Below are positions 1 to 8,382 of a stretch of 64,000 nucleotides of DNA, in pieces. Every line of letters starts with the position of its first letter. Within the stretch, counting starts at the first letter, position 1. The translations under genes and the position numbers were made by a program. The DNA comes from Amycolatopsis acididurans (GTDB lineage: Bacteria; Actinomycetota; Actinomycetes; Mycobacteriales; Pseudonocardiaceae). The notes beneath the pieces were generated by a model. It was not told the DNA's origin. It did not search any database and saw only the letters and a program-made list of their open reading frames with translations. Location of the stretch: contig NZ_JAAXLS010000010.1 of assembly GCF_012328925.1 (NCBI RefSeq), positions 62,001-126,000 of the forward strand, read 5' to 3'.

Positions 1-1
1 G

Positions 2-355
2 GGCCGGGTGCTGCTCGCAGGGCTGCCCGAGCACCAGCTGGAGGAGGTGCTGGCGGGGATCATGCTGACGCCGCTGACCGCGCACACCGTCACGGAACTG
101 GCCTGCCTGCGCAAGATTCTCGACGACGTGCGCTGCCGGGGCTGGGAAATCGTGGACCAGCAGTTCGAGGAGGGCGTGCGGTCGCTGTCGGCACCGGTGC
201 GCGACGCGGGCGGGCGGGTCATCGCGGCTCTGTCGATGTCCGTGCCCGCCCGCGCCTACGCGATGGAACAGATCGAGGAGGAGCTGCTGCCCGTGATCGC
301 GGAGAACGCGGGCGAGATCAGCAAACGGCTCGGCGCCCGGCTCGAGCGCCGTTAG
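2..355 (+). CDS. IclR-family transcriptional regulator, C-terminal part (5' end outside window)
   Basis: The reading frame is open from the window edge, so the N-terminal winged helix is missing. About 117 residues of the IclR effector-binding domain remain. They include the typical segment GRVLLAGLPEHQL, a middle stretch ending WEIVDQQFEEGVRSLSAPVRD, and IAALSMSVPARA before the last helix. IclR regulators bind small aromatic or organic acids and usually control nearby catabolic genes. The stop overlaps the convergent reductase stop by 4 nt. Target unknown, since the genes upstream are not visible. Confidence 0.85.
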   Translation, partial: GRVLLAGLPEHQLEEVLAGIMLTPLTAHTVTELACLRKILDDVRCRGWEIVDQQFEEGVRSLSAPVRDAGGRVIAALSMSVPARAYAMEQIEEELLPVIAENAGEISKRLGARLERR

Positions 356-1218
356 CCCGCGATCTTGTCCAGCTCGGCCAGCGCATCCTCGGGCAGGGTG
401 AGCGAGGCCGCGGCGACGTTGTCCCGCAGGTGCGCCACCGAGGATGTGCCCGGGATGAGCAGGACGTTCGGCGAACGGTGCAGCAGCCAGGCCAGCGCCA
501 CCGCCATCGGCGTGCTGCCCAGCCGGGCCGCCACGCCGTTCAGCTCCTCGGACTGCAGCGGCGAGAACCCACCGAGCGGGAAGTAGGGCACGTAGGCGAT
601 CCCTTGCGCGGCAAGGGATTCGATCAGCTCGTCGTCCTCGCGGTTGGCGACGTTGTAGCGGTTCTGCACGCACACCACCGGCGCGATCCGCTGCGCCTCG
701 GCCACCTGTTCCGCACTCGCGGTGGACACGCCGAGGTGCCTGATCAGCCCCTGCTGCCGCAGCTCCGCGAGCGCCTCGAATCCGGCCGCGACCGAACCGG
801 GCTCCGGGCGCTCGAAGCCGCCGACGCGGAAGTTCACCACGTCGAGGGTGTCCAGACCGAGGCGTTCGAGATTGTCGTGCACCTGACGGCGCAGCTGATC
901 GGGTTCGCGCGCGTGCGGCCAGTTCCCCTCGGCGTCGCGCGTCGCGCCCACCTTGGTGACGATGTGCAGATCGTCCGGGTAGGGGTGCAGCGCTTCCTTG
1001 ATGATCTCGTTGGTCACGTACGGGCCGTAGAAGTCGGCCGTGTCGACGTGGTTGATGCCGAGGGCGACCGCCTCACGCAGTACGGCGATGGCGGCGTCCC
1101 GGTCCGCGGGCGGACCGAAGACCCCCGGGCCTGCCAACTGCATCGCGCCGTAGCCCATGCGCGTGACCGTCACATCGCCCATGGTGAATGTTCCACCGAG
1201 AACTGTCTTGCCTGTCAT
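352..1218 (-). CDS. Aldo/keto reductase family oxidoreductase
   Basis: 288 residues with the AKR TIM-barrel signature. GYGAMQLAGPGVFG is followed by GINHVDTADFYGPYVTNEIIKEAL, which carries the catalytic Asp and Tyr, then IVTKVGA with the Lys. The C-terminal NADPH site reads LLIPGTSSVAHLRDN. The start at MTGKTVLGG is chosen because GGTGGAG precedes it; an upstream in-frame Met has no ribosome site. It probably reduces an aldehyde or ketone with NADPH, substrate unknown. It stands alone and converges with the IclR gene. Confidence 0.9.
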   Translation of the reverse strand: MTGKTVLGGTFTMGDVTVTRMGYGAMQLAGPGVFGPPADRDAAIAVLREAVALGINHVDTADFYGPYVTNEIIKEALHPYPDDLHIVTKVGATRDAEGNWPHAREPDQLRRQVHDNLERLGLDTLDVVNFRVGGFERPEPGSVAAGFEALAELRQQGLIRHLGVSTASAEQVAEAQRIAPVVCVQNRYNVANREDDELIESLAAQGIAYVPYFPLGGFSPLQSEELNGVAARLGSTPMAVALAWLLHRSPNVLLIPGTSSVAHLRDNVAAASLTLPEDALAELDKIAG

Positions 1219-1648
1219 GTCTCCACCATGCGCCATGCCGGGAGCGTATGGCAGGGCCCCTCGATCCTGGGACCACGAGGGACAGGCACACCGCAAGCTC
1301 CGGCGACGCCAGAATCCACCGGGACGATCGATCTGTAGGAAAATATCGGCCGGTATGGGTATTTCCCCGAGTGGCAGCGGAAATCGTTGTGGTTGAGCGG
1401 AGATTTCCTGCCCGCAACCGCCCCGGACTCCATAACACTGTGTCGCGACGTCATTACCGCGCTATTGATCTGTGTCGATGGTTACTGACTCGTGACTTTC
1501 GCCGTGTCTTTTTCGTAACCTCGCTGAGCCTTCGCGGTGACCTGCGATCTACCCCGAGGATCAGCGGCTGCGAGCCATCACGGAACTCTCAAGGGATCCC
1601 CCGCCCTTGTCGCCGTCCGTGATGCGAGCACGAAGGAGCCCCACCCCC
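1219..1648. other. Intergenic region between divergent akr and rpf-like genes
   Basis: 430 nt without a credible gene. The part near 1470-1525 is richer in A+T and holds an inverted pair, GGTTAC at 1480 and GTAACC at 1515. It is probably the promoter and leader of the Rpf-like gene. Streptomyces rpfA leaders carry a c-di-AMP (ydaO) riboswitch, but I do not recognise its conserved elements here. Confidence 0.4.
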
Positions 1649-2320
1649 GTGGGCCGACACAGCAAACCGAGCAAAACCAAGACCGTCATCAAGCGGACGA
1701 GCGCGACCGCCGCGCTGGCGGGTGCCGCCGTCGGTGGCATCGGCATCGTCGGAGCCGGTACCGCCAGCGCCTTCCCCGGGCAGGCCGGGCTCGTCAAATG
1801 CGAAAGTGGCGGCAATCCCACCGTGGTCAACAACACCGCGGCCGGACAGCGCGCCGGACGCCCCGCCGGCCTGTTCCAGATCGTCACGCAGACCTGGCTG
1901 GCCAACGGCGGCGGCCAGTACGCCCCGACCGCCGACAAGGCCGCGCCGTGGCAGCAGCAGATCGTCGCGGACCGGATCTACGCCCGCTCGGGCGCGGCGC
2001 CGTGGGAATGCCACACCGGCGCCGGCCCGGCCGCCTTCGCGAACTTCGGCAACTCCGGCGGCGGCGCCTCCGAGCCGGCCGCGAGCGCCCCGCAGGTCCA
2101 GACCAAGACCACGGTCAAGCAGGATTCCGTCGAGACGTCCACCGCGGCGCCGAGCACGAACCCGGGCGGGGACTACACCGTCGTCGCCGGGGACACGTTG
2201 TCCGGCATCGCGCAGAAGTTCGGCGTGGCGGGCGGATGGCAGCAGCTGCACAAGCTCAACGCCGACCACATCCCCAACCCGGACCTGATCCTGATCGGCC
2301 AGCGGATCGCCACGAAGTGA
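1649..2320 (+). CDS. Secreted Rpf-like transglycosylase with LysM domain
   Basis: 223 residues. A basic start (GRHSKPSKTKTVIKR) leads into an Ala/Gly-rich signal peptide ending near GTASAF. Residues about 45-125 are a transglycosylase-like domain of the resuscitation-promoting-factor type: KCESGGNPTVVNN with the catalytic Glu, then PAGLFQIVTQTWLANGG. A Ser/Thr/Pro linker precedes a C-terminal LysM domain (YTVVAGDTLSGIAQKFGV) that binds peptidoglycan. The enzyme should cleave glycan strands outside the cell, as in growth resumption or spore germination. GTG 1649 is chosen for AAGGAG at 1632-1637; an ATG at 1622 lacks one. Confidence 0.88.
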   Translation: MGRHSKPSKTKTVIKRTSATAALAGAAVGGIGIVGAGTASAFPGQAGLVKCESGGNPTVVNNTAAGQRAGRPAGLFQIVTQTWLANGGGQYAPTADKAAPWQQQIVADRIYARSGAAPWECHTGAGPAAFANFGNSGGGASEPAASAPQVQTKTTVKQDSVETSTAAPSTNPGGDYTVVAGDTLSGIAQKFGVAGGWQQLHKLNADHIPNPDLILIGQRIATK

Positions 2321-2325
2321 CGCCG

Positions 2326-2364
2326 GCGGGGCAGGCGGGCCGCGACCGGAATCGCCTGCCCCGC
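2326..2364. terminator. Hairpin between convergent rpf-like gene and small ORF
   Basis: A perfect 12-bp stem, GCGGGGCAGGCG at 2326-2337 paired with CGCCTGCCCCGC at 2353-2364, with a 15-nt loop. It begins 5 nt after the rpf-like stop and ends 5 nt before the stop of the convergent small gene. There is no U-tract, as is common for actinomycete terminators. Confidence 0.7.
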
Positions 2365-2369
2365 AAAAA

Positions 2370-2567
2370 CTAACCGGCCAAGCGGACGTCGCCACGGGAC
2401 AGGCGGCGCACCGGGATCGCGTGGAGTTCCTCGTGGGCACGCGGAATGTCGCGATCTTCGAAATTCACGCTGCCGTTCATTCGCGCGGGGCGCTGACGGC
2501 GGTGGTTGCGCTCCAGGCCGTACAGCACGAGACCGAGAACTGCCAGGAAAATCAGAAGATTCATCAT
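2370..2567 (-). CDS. Small single-pass membrane protein, unknown function
   Basis: 65 residues starting with a hydrophobic segment (NLLIFLAVLGLVLYGLE), then a basic stretch (RNHRRQRPAR) and a polar tail. This looks like an N-terminal membrane anchor with a cytoplasmic tail. The ribosome site is weak (GGAAA). It starts 71 nt from the divergent GlxA-type regulator and may share its promoter region. I do not recognise the family. Its plausibility rests on the sharply bounded membrane segment and the hairpin after its stop. Confidence 0.5.
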   Translation of the reverse strand: MMNLLIFLAVLGLVLYGLERNHRRQRPARMNGSVNFEDRDIPRAHEELHAIPVRRLSRGDVRLAG

Positions 2568-2638
2568 GGCATGAAGTTTCCGTTCATCAACTTACTGCCA
2601 CCAGTGGCAGATCTGTCGTTGTGCGATAAAATCCTGCC

Positions 2639-3589
2639 ATGCTGAAAACCGTGGCCGCGGCGCTGATCGACCACCTCGCGCCGTTCGAATTCGGCGTGAT
2701 CTGTGAGGTCTTCGGCCTCGACCGCACCGACGACGGAGTGCCGCCGATCGAGTTCCGGATCTGCGGCGAACGCCCCGGCGAACCGTTGCGGGCGACGATC
2801 CCCGGCGTGATGTTCACCCCGTCCGACGGCCTCGACGGGTTGCGGGACGCGGATCTCGTCGCGCTACCCGCCACGCACGTGCGCGAGGAATACCCGCCCG
2901 CCGTACTCGACGCCGTGCGCGAGGCCCACGCCAACGGCGCCACGCTGCTGTCGGTGTGCAGCGGCGCGTTCTTCCTCGGCGCCACCGGACTGCTCGACGG
3001 CCGCCACTGCACGACGCATTGGCGCTATATCAAGGAGTTCGAACAGCGCTTCCCCGAGGCCAAGGTCGATCCGGACGTGCTGTTCGTCGACGAGGGCGAC
3101 ATCATCACCAGCGCGGGCACGGCCGCCGGGATCGACGCGTGCCTGCACCTGGTGCGCCGCGAACTGGGCACGGCCGTCGCGACGACGATCGCGCGGCGCA
3201 TGGTGGTGCCGCCCCAGCGCGACGGCGGACAGCGGCAGTTCGTGGAGCTGCCCGTGCCCGAGTGCACGGCCGACAGCCTGCAGCCGATTCTGGCCTGGAT
3301 GCTCGACAACCTCGCCGCGGACCACAGTGTGGCCGCGCTCGCCCGGCGGGCGCAGATGTCGGAGCGCACGTTCGCCCGGCGGTTCACCGGCGAAACCGGC
3401 ACCACCCCGCACAAATGGCTGACCACACAACGGGTTCTGCACGCGCGGACCCTGCTGGAGGAGTCCAAGCTCGGCATCGAGGAGATCGCCCGGAGCTGCG
3501 GTTTCGGCACGGCCGCCCTGCTGCGGCACCACTTCCACAAGGTCGTGGGCGTGTCCCCGCACGACTACCGCCGCACGTTCGCCTGCTAG
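2639..3589 (+). CDS. GlxA-family regulator (DJ-1/PfpI-like domain plus AraC helix-turn-helix)
   Basis: 316 residues. Residues 1-190 form a DJ-1/PfpI-like domain with the nucleophile-elbow sequence SVCSGAFFLGATGLLDGR and the following HW pair (TTHWRY). Residues about 215-315 are a double AraC-type helix-turn-helix (VAALARRAQMSERTFARRF and IEEIARSCGFGTAALLRHHF). Relatives sense small metabolites and activate adjacent catabolic genes. It stands divergent from the 65-residue membrane protein, and no obvious target operon adjoins it. Confidence 0.9.
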   Translation: MLKTVAAALIDHLAPFEFGVICEVFGLDRTDDGVPPIEFRICGERPGEPLRATIPGVMFTPSDGLDGLRDADLVALPATHVREEYPPAVLDAVREAHANGATLLSVCSGAFFLGATGLLDGRHCTTHWRYIKEFEQRFPEAKVDPDVLFVDEGDIITSAGTAAGIDACLHLVRRELGTAVATTIARRMVVPPQRDGGQRQFVELPVPECTADSLQPILAWMLDNLAADHSVAALARRAQMSERTFARRFTGETGTTPHKWLTTQRVLHARTLLEESKLGIEEIARSCGFGTAALLRHHFHKVVGVSPHDYRRTFAC

Positions 3590-3601
3590 GCGGGACCGGT
3601 T

Positions 3602-4372
3602 TCAGGCGATCCGGTACCGCTCGTCCGGAACGTCGGTGATGAACATGTACCCCGGCGAATGCGTGATCGCATAGGGCGGGCGGGAGGCCATCAGCGCCGC
3701 CTGCGGCGTCACCCCGCACGCCCAGAACACCGGCACGTCACCGGGTTCCGCCTCGACCGGGTCCCCGAAATCGGGCCGCGCCAGGTCGGTGATGCCCAGT
3801 TCCGCCGGATCGCCCACGTGCACGGGTGCGCCGTGCACCTCGGGCATCCGGCCGCTGATCCGCACCGCCAGATCGACCATGCCTCCGGGCATCGGCCGCA
3901 TCGACACGACCATCGGCCCGCGCAACCGCCCGGCCGCACGGCACTGCCGGTTCGTCACGTACATCGACACGTTGCGCCCCTGCTCCACGTGCCGCAGCGG
4001 AACGCCCGCGGCGGTCAGTCCGGCCTCGAAGGTGAAGCTGCAGCCGATCAGGAACGCGACGAGATCGTCCCGCCACGGCACCGCACCGGCTTCCCCGGCC
4101 AGTTCGCCGTCCCGCCAGATCCGGTATTTCGGCAGATCGGTGGCCAGGTTCGCGCCGGGCGCGAGCACCGTCGACGTGCTGCCGGGATCGGTCACGTCCA
4201 GCACCGGGCACGGCCGCGGATTGCGCTGGCAGAACAGCAGCACCTCGTAGGCCCAGTCCCCTGGCACGGCGATGAGATTGACCTGGGTGAAGCCGGGAGC
4301 CCAGCCCGAGGTGGGACTGGCCGCGCCCGCGCGGAACAGGGTGCGCGCACGTTCCGGCGAGGTGACCGTCAT
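3602..4372 (-). CDS. DUF1445 (YcsI-type) putative hydro-lyase
   Basis: 256 residues, the usual length for the family. It shows the family sequences [47 protein letters not shown] and the C-terminal [32 protein letters not shown]. Relatives are annotated as putative hydro-lyases or D-glutamate cyclase-like; the reaction here is not known. The start at [10 protein letters not shown] is chosen because upstream codons lie inside the marR frame. It begins 17 nt after the MarR gene and is probably the third gene of the pump operon. Confidence 0.85.
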   Translation of the reverse strand: MTVTSPERARTLFRAGAASPTSGWAPGFTQVNLIAVPGDWAYEVLLFCQRNPRPCPVLDVTDPGSTSTVLAPGANLATDLPKYRIWRDGELAGEAGAVPWRDDLVAFLIGCSFTFEAGLTAAGVPLRHVEQGRNVSMYVTNRQCRAAGRLRGPMVVSMRPMPGGMVDLAVRISGRMPEVHGAPVHVGDPAELGITDLARPDFGDPVEAEPGDVPVFWACGVTPQAALMASRPPYAITHSPGYMFITDVPDERYRIA

Positions 4373-4389
4373 CGTTCCATTGAACAGAA

Positions 4390-4794
4390 TCAGCTCAACC
4401 GGGCCAAGATCTCGTCCAGCCGCTTCAGGTCCGCGGCGGGCAACCCCTGCAACTCCTCCGGTGGCATCCCGAGAATCCGGTTGGCCTTCGCCGCGACCTG
4501 TGCGCCCTCTTCGGTGACCGTGACGACCTTGCACCGCCGGTCCTGCGGATGCACCGAGCGCGCCACCAGGCCCCGCGTTTCCAGATCGTCGACCAGAAGC
4601 GTGGTGTAGGGCCGGTCGGTGAGCAGTTCCTCCGCCAGTTCGCGCATCGTTCTCGGCGCGGCCGCGATCCGCCGCAGCGCCTTGATCTTGGCGAAGCTCA
4701 TGCCGAGCGCGTCGACGACCTGCTTGCGCCGGTCGTTGCGTTCGAGCACCAGTTCACGCATGCGTTCCCAGACTCGCTCCGCCACCTCGTTCAC
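4390..4794 (-). CDS. MarR-family transcriptional regulator
   Basis: 134 residues. The winged helix covers about residues 30-95 ([24 protein letters not shown], then the wing [19 protein letters not shown]). The GTG start overlaps the pump stop in a GTGA, implying translational coupling. MarR proteins usually repress their own operon through a palindrome and release it on binding a drug or phenolic compound. The perfect palindrome at 6224-6237 just before the pump gene is the obvious operator. Confidence 0.9.
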   Translation of the reverse strand: MNEVAERVWERMRELVLERNDRRKQVVDALGMSFAKIKALRRIAAAPRTMRELAEELLTDRPYTTLLVDDLETRGLVARSVHPQDRRCKVVTVTEEGAQVAAKANRILGMPPEELQGLPAADLKRLDEILARLS

Positions 4795-6206
4795 GCGTGC
4801 ACCGCCATCTCCTCGACCGCCAGCCGTTCCGCGGACCGCCGTGCTCGCAGGCTGGTCACCACGAACCCGAGCGCCGTGATCGCGATCCCGCTGACCGCCA
4901 TGATCCACCACGCGATGTGACTCGCCGACGCGAAGCCGGTCTCGACGGGACCGCGCACGTGTGACGTGACGACCGCGCCCAGCACGGCCACGCCGAGCAC
5001 GTTGCCGACCTGGCGGCTGGTGGAGGCGACGGCGGAGGCGACCCCGGCCTGCTCACGCGGCATCCCGGACACGGCCGCGTTGGTGATGGGCGGGTTGACC
5101 AGCCCGAACCCGATCCCGAACAGGAAGTAGGTGATCAGCAGCGTCGGGATGGAGGTCTCGGCGCCGATCGTGGTCAGCAGGACGCCCGCGATCGCGATCG
5201 CCACTCCGGCGACCGTCAGCGGAAGCCGCGCGCCCCGGCTCGCGACCAGCCGCCCCGACACCGGCGACAACGCGAGGATCATCAGCGCCGCCGGCAGCGT
5301 CAGCAGCCCCGCCTGCAGCGGCGAGAAGCCCCGCACCGTCTGCAGGTAGATCGCGTTGAGGAAGAGGAAACCGCTCAACGAGGCGAACCCGGTGATCGCG
5401 ATGACCGTCGCGCCGGAGAACGGGATGCTGGCGAAGAACCGCGGATCCAGCAACGGTTCCGCGCGGCGCTTCTCGTACGGCACGAGCGCACCCAGTGCGA
5501 GCACGGCCAGCACGAAGCAGCCCAGCGTTTGCGCCGAGCCCCAGCCCGCGTGCGGCGCCTCGATGATGCCGTAGGTGAGGCTGCCCAGGATCACCACGAC
5601 CAGCAACTGCCCGACGGCATCGATCCGCCGGGGGCGCGGCGCCTTGGACTCGGGCACGAACAGCGCCGCGAGCACGATCGCCGCGAGGCCGATCGGCACG
5701 TTGACCCAGAAGATGGAGCGCCAGCCGACCGCGTCCACGAGCGCGCCGCCCACGACGGGGCCCAGCGCCATGCTGATGCCGAACACGCTGCCCCAGATGC
5801 CGATCGCGCGGGCGCGTTCGGCCGGATCGGTGAAGGTGTTGGTCACGATCGACATCGCGACCGGGTTGAGCATAGAACCGCCGACCGCCTGCATCATCCG
5901 GAACACGATGAGCAGCTCGATGTTCGGCGCGAGACTGCACAACAGCGAGCCGACCGTGAACACCGCGAGCCCGGTCTGGAAGATCCGGCGCCGTCCCACC
6001 CGGTCGCCGGTCGAACCCGACAGCATCAGCAGGCTCGCGAGCACGACCGAGTAGGCGTCGATCGTCCACTGGAGGCTGGAGACCTGCGCCGAGAACTCGC
6101 GCTGGATCGAGGGCAGCGCCACGTTGACGATCGTGTTGTCGAGCGAGACCACGAACAGGCTCAGGCAGCAGATCGCCAGCACGAGCAGTCTGCGTCGGTA
6201 TGTCAC
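4791..6206 (-). CDS. DHA2-family (EmrB/QacA-type) 14-TM multidrug efflux MFS transporter
   Basis: 471 residues with 14 predicted membrane segments. Motif C-like LDNTIVNVALPSIQREF lies in TM1, the antiporter motif GSTGDRVGRRRIFQTGL after TM2, and AIGIWGSVFGISMALGPVVGGALVD in TM5. Such pumps expel lipophilic drugs in exchange for protons. The GTG start is preceded by GGAGGG. It is first in an operon with marR and the DUF1445 gene, probably regulated by that MarR. Confidence 0.93.
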   Translation of the reverse strand: MTYRRRLLVLAICCLSLFVVSLDNTIVNVALPSIQREFSAQVSSLQWTIDAYSVVLASLLMLSGSTGDRVGRRRIFQTGLAVFTVGSLLCSLAPNIELLIVFRMMQAVGGSMLNPVAMSIVTNTFTDPAERARAIGIWGSVFGISMALGPVVGGALVDAVGWRSIFWVNVPIGLAAIVLAALFVPESKAPRPRRIDAVGQLLVVVILGSLTYGIIEAPHAGWGSAQTLGCFVLAVLALGALVPYEKRRAEPLLDPRFFASIPFSGATVIAITGFASLSGFLFLNAIYLQTVRGFSPLQAGLLTLPAALMILALSPVSGRLVASRGARLPLTVAGVAIAIAGVLLTTIGAETSIPTLLITYFLFGIGFGLVNPPITNAAVSGMPREQAGVASAVASTSRQVGNVLGVAVLGAVVTSHVRGPVETGFASASHIAWWIMAVSGIAITALGFVVTSLRARRSAERLAVEEMAVHA

Positions 6207-6223
6207 ATACCCTCCGGGATCGC

Positions 6224-6237
6224 TTGTAGATCTACAA
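6224..6237. promoter_or_regulatory. Perfect palindrome TTGTAGATCTACAA, probable MarR operator
   Basis: A 14-bp perfect palindrome 18 nt before the GTG of the efflux pump. Its CTACAAC half recurs at 6249-6255. It lies in an A+T-rich stretch (ACAACAGTTATTACC) where the pump promoter should be. The size and symmetry suit a MarR dimer, so autoregulation of the pump-marR operon is likely. Confidence 0.7.
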
Positions 6238-6274
6238 CAGTTATTACCCTACAACGATTCGCTCCTGGACACAC

Positions 6275-6289
6275 AATCATCTAATGATT
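6275..6289. promoter_or_regulatory. 15-bp dyad upstream of the IlvD/Edd-family gene
   Basis: AATCATCTAATGATT, two 6-bp arms around a 3-nt centre, in the A+T-rich region 40 nt before the GTG at 6329. It could bind a repressor dimer. No cognate regulator is identified. Confidence 0.4.
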
Positions 6290-6328
6290 TAATGTTTGTC
6301 CGGGGGCTTCGAAGGAGAGGAACAGCTG

Positions 6329-8053
6329 GTGACGGGCAACAGACGCAGCGCGGCATGGTTCGGCGAGACCGGCAGGGCGGGCATGATCTACCGCTCGTGG
6401 ATGCGCAACCAGGGATTCGGCCCGGAGGTCTTCGACGGCCGTCCGGTCATCGGCATCGCGACCAGCGCTTCGGAGCTGGCTCCGTGCAACGCACACCTGG
6501 ACCGGGTCGCGGAGGCCGTCAAGCGCGGGGTGTGGCAGGCGGGCGGTTTTCCGCTGGTGTTTCCCACGATGGCCACCGGCGAAACGCTGATGCGGCCCAC
6601 CGCGATGCTCTACCGGAACCTGATGGCGATGGAGGTCGAGGAGCTGATCCGCGCCAACCCGCTCGACGGCGTGGTGCTGCTTTCCGGCTGTGACAAGACC
6701 ACGCCCGCGATGCTCATGGCCGCGGCCAGCGTCGACATTCCGGCCGTCATGGTCACCGGTGGTCCGATGCTCAACGGCAAGTACCGCGGCGAGGACGTGG
6801 GCTCCGGCACGCACGTGTGGAAGTTCGAGGCGGAGCTCAAGGCCGGCCGGATGACCCAGGAGGAGTGCTTCTTCGCCGAGGGCTGCATGGCCCGCTCCAA
6901 CGGGCACTGCATGACGATGGGTACCGCCTCGACGATGGCGTGCATGGCCGAGGCGCTCGGCATGCAACTGCCCGGTTCGGCCACCTGGCCCGCCGTGGAC
7001 GCCCGCCGGTTCGAGATCGCACAGGACGCGGGGCGGCGCATCGTGGCCATGGTGGACGAGGAGCTGCGGCCTTCGGGCATCCTCACGCGTGAGGCGTTCG
7101 AGAACGCGATCCGGGTCAACGCCGCGATCGGCGGGTCCACCAATGCGATCATCCACCTGCTCGCGATCGCCGGCCGCGCCGGCGTGCGCCTGTCGATGGA
7201 CGATTTCGACGTGCCGGCCCGCGCGGTGCCGACGCTGGTGAACCTCATGCCCAGCGGGAAGTTCCTGATGGAGGACTTCTGCTACGCGGGCGGTCTGCCG
7301 GTGGTGATGCGGCGCCTCGCCGAGGCCGGGCTGCTGCACTCGTCGGCGGTCACGGTGACCGGCAAGGGCGCAGGCGACAACGTCAGCGGCGCCGAGTGCT
7401 GGAACGACGAGGTGATCACGCCGATGGACGCGCCGTTCCAGCCCGCCGGCACGGCGACGGCGGTACTGCGCGGAAATCTGGCTCCCGGCGGCGCGGTGAT
7501 CAAGCAGTCCGCGGCGTCCCCGGAGCTGCTCACGCACCGGGGCCGCGCGCTGGTGTTCGACACCGCCGAGGACTACCACGCGGTGTGCGACGACCCGGAC
7601 ATGGACGTGACCGAGTCCGACATCCTGGTGATCCGCGGCGCCGGGCCGAAGGGGTACCCGGGCATGCCCGAGGTGTCCAACGTGGTGCTGCCGGCGAAAC
7701 TGCTCAAGGCCGGGGTGACCGACATGATCCGCATCTGCGACGGGCGGATGAGCGGCACCGGGTACGGGACGGTGGTGCTGCACGTGACACCCGAGTCCGC
7801 GGTCGGCGGGCCGCTGGCGCTGGTGCGCACGGGCGACGAGATCACCCTCGACGTGCCGTCGCGGTCACTGACGCTGCACGTGGACGACGCCGAACTCGAC
7901 CGCCGCCGCGCGCAGTGGACGGCCCCGGAGCCGGTTTCGGCCAGCGGCTACACCTGGCTGTATACGACGCACGTGCTGCAGGCCGACGAGGGCGCTGACT
8001 TCGACTTCCTGCGCGGCAAGCGCGGCCACGCCGTGCCCAGGGATTCGCACTAA
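6329..8053 (+). CDS. IlvD/Edd-family dehydratase (probably sugar-acid dehydratase)
   Basis: 574 residues. The iron-sulfur and metal-site sequences are present: PCNAHL, SGCDKTTPA with the conserved Cys and metal-binding Lys, and AEGCMARSNGHCMTMGTASTM, then GGSTNAIIHLLA and CDGRMSGTGYG. The family dehydrates dihydroxy acids (IlvD) or aldonic acids. The form SNGHCMTMGTASTMA resembles the arabonate/xylonate branch more than classic IlvD. The GTG at 6329 follows AAGGAG at about 11 nt. It diverges from the pump operon, and no sugar transporter adjoins it, so the substrate is inferred only. Confidence 0.88.
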   Translation: MTGNRRSAAWFGETGRAGMIYRSWMRNQGFGPEVFDGRPVIGIATSASELAPCNAHLDRVAEAVKRGVWQAGGFPLVFPTMATGETLMRPTAMLYRNLMAMEVEELIRANPLDGVVLLSGCDKTTPAMLMAAASVDIPAVMVTGGPMLNGKYRGEDVGSGTHVWKFEAELKAGRMTQEECFFAEGCMARSNGHCMTMGTASTMACMAEALGMQLPGSATWPAVDARRFEIAQDAGRRIVAMVDEELRPSGILTREAFENAIRVNAAIGGSTNAIIHLLAIAGRAGVRLSMDDFDVPARAVPTLVNLMPSGKFLMEDFCYAGGLPVVMRRLAEAGLLHSSAVTVTGKGAGDNVSGAECWNDEVITPMDAPFQPAGTATAVLRGNLAPGGAVIKQSAASPELLTHRGRALVFDTAEDYHAVCDDPDMDVTESDILVIRGAGPKGYPGMPEVSNVVLPAKLLKAGVTDMIRICDGRMSGTGYGTVVLHVTPESAVGGPLALVRTGDEITLDVPSRSLTLHVDDAELDRRRAQWTAPEPVSASGYTWLYTTHVLQADEGADFDFLRGKRGHAVPRDSH

Positions 8054-8382
8054 CGGCCGCGCTGTCCGGGCCGCAGCCGTGCGAGAGGCTCGAGCCCGGA
8101 CAGCTCGACGGCCTTGCGCACCGGCGAGTTCGGCGGCACGAGCAGTTCCAGCGTCATCTGCAGCACCCGCAGCCGGTCGGCGAGGGTGAACAGCACGCGC
8201 AGGCCCGCGCTGTCGAGGTACTCCAGCCCGGTCATGTCGATCACGACGGTGCGCACTTCGTTGGTGATGGCGGCGTTGATCTTCTCCTGCACCAGGCTCG
8301 CGTTCGCCAGGTCGATCTCACCCGAGACCTGTATGCACACCATGTCTCCGCGGACGTCGGCCTCCACCCGGGCAGCCGTCAT
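8050..8382 (-). CDS. STAS-domain anti-sigma factor antagonist
   Basis: 110 residues, a single STAS domain of the RsbV/SpoIIAA type. It has VSGEIDLANASLVQEKI and the phosphorylation loop MTGLEYLDSAGLRVLF with Ser58. The kinase domain of a partner switch phosphorylates this Ser and the PP2C domain removes the phosphate, which frees or traps a sigma factor. The ATG overlaps the stop of the upstream kinase/phosphatase gene (ATGA), so the two products are probably partners. The stop overlaps the convergent dehydratase stop by 4 nt. Confidence 0.92.
   Translation of the reverse strand: MTAARVEADVRGDMVCIQVSGEIDLANASLVQEKINAAITNEVRTVVIDMTGLEYLDSAGLRVLFTLADRLRVLQMTLELLVPPNSPVRKAVELSGLEPLARLRPGQRGR

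Noticed and set aside
1219..1648. c-di-AMP (ydaO) riboswitch before the Rpf-like gene
   Set aside because: Expected from Streptomyces rpfA, but the conserved purine-rich and terminal segments are not visible. A covariance-model search would settle it.
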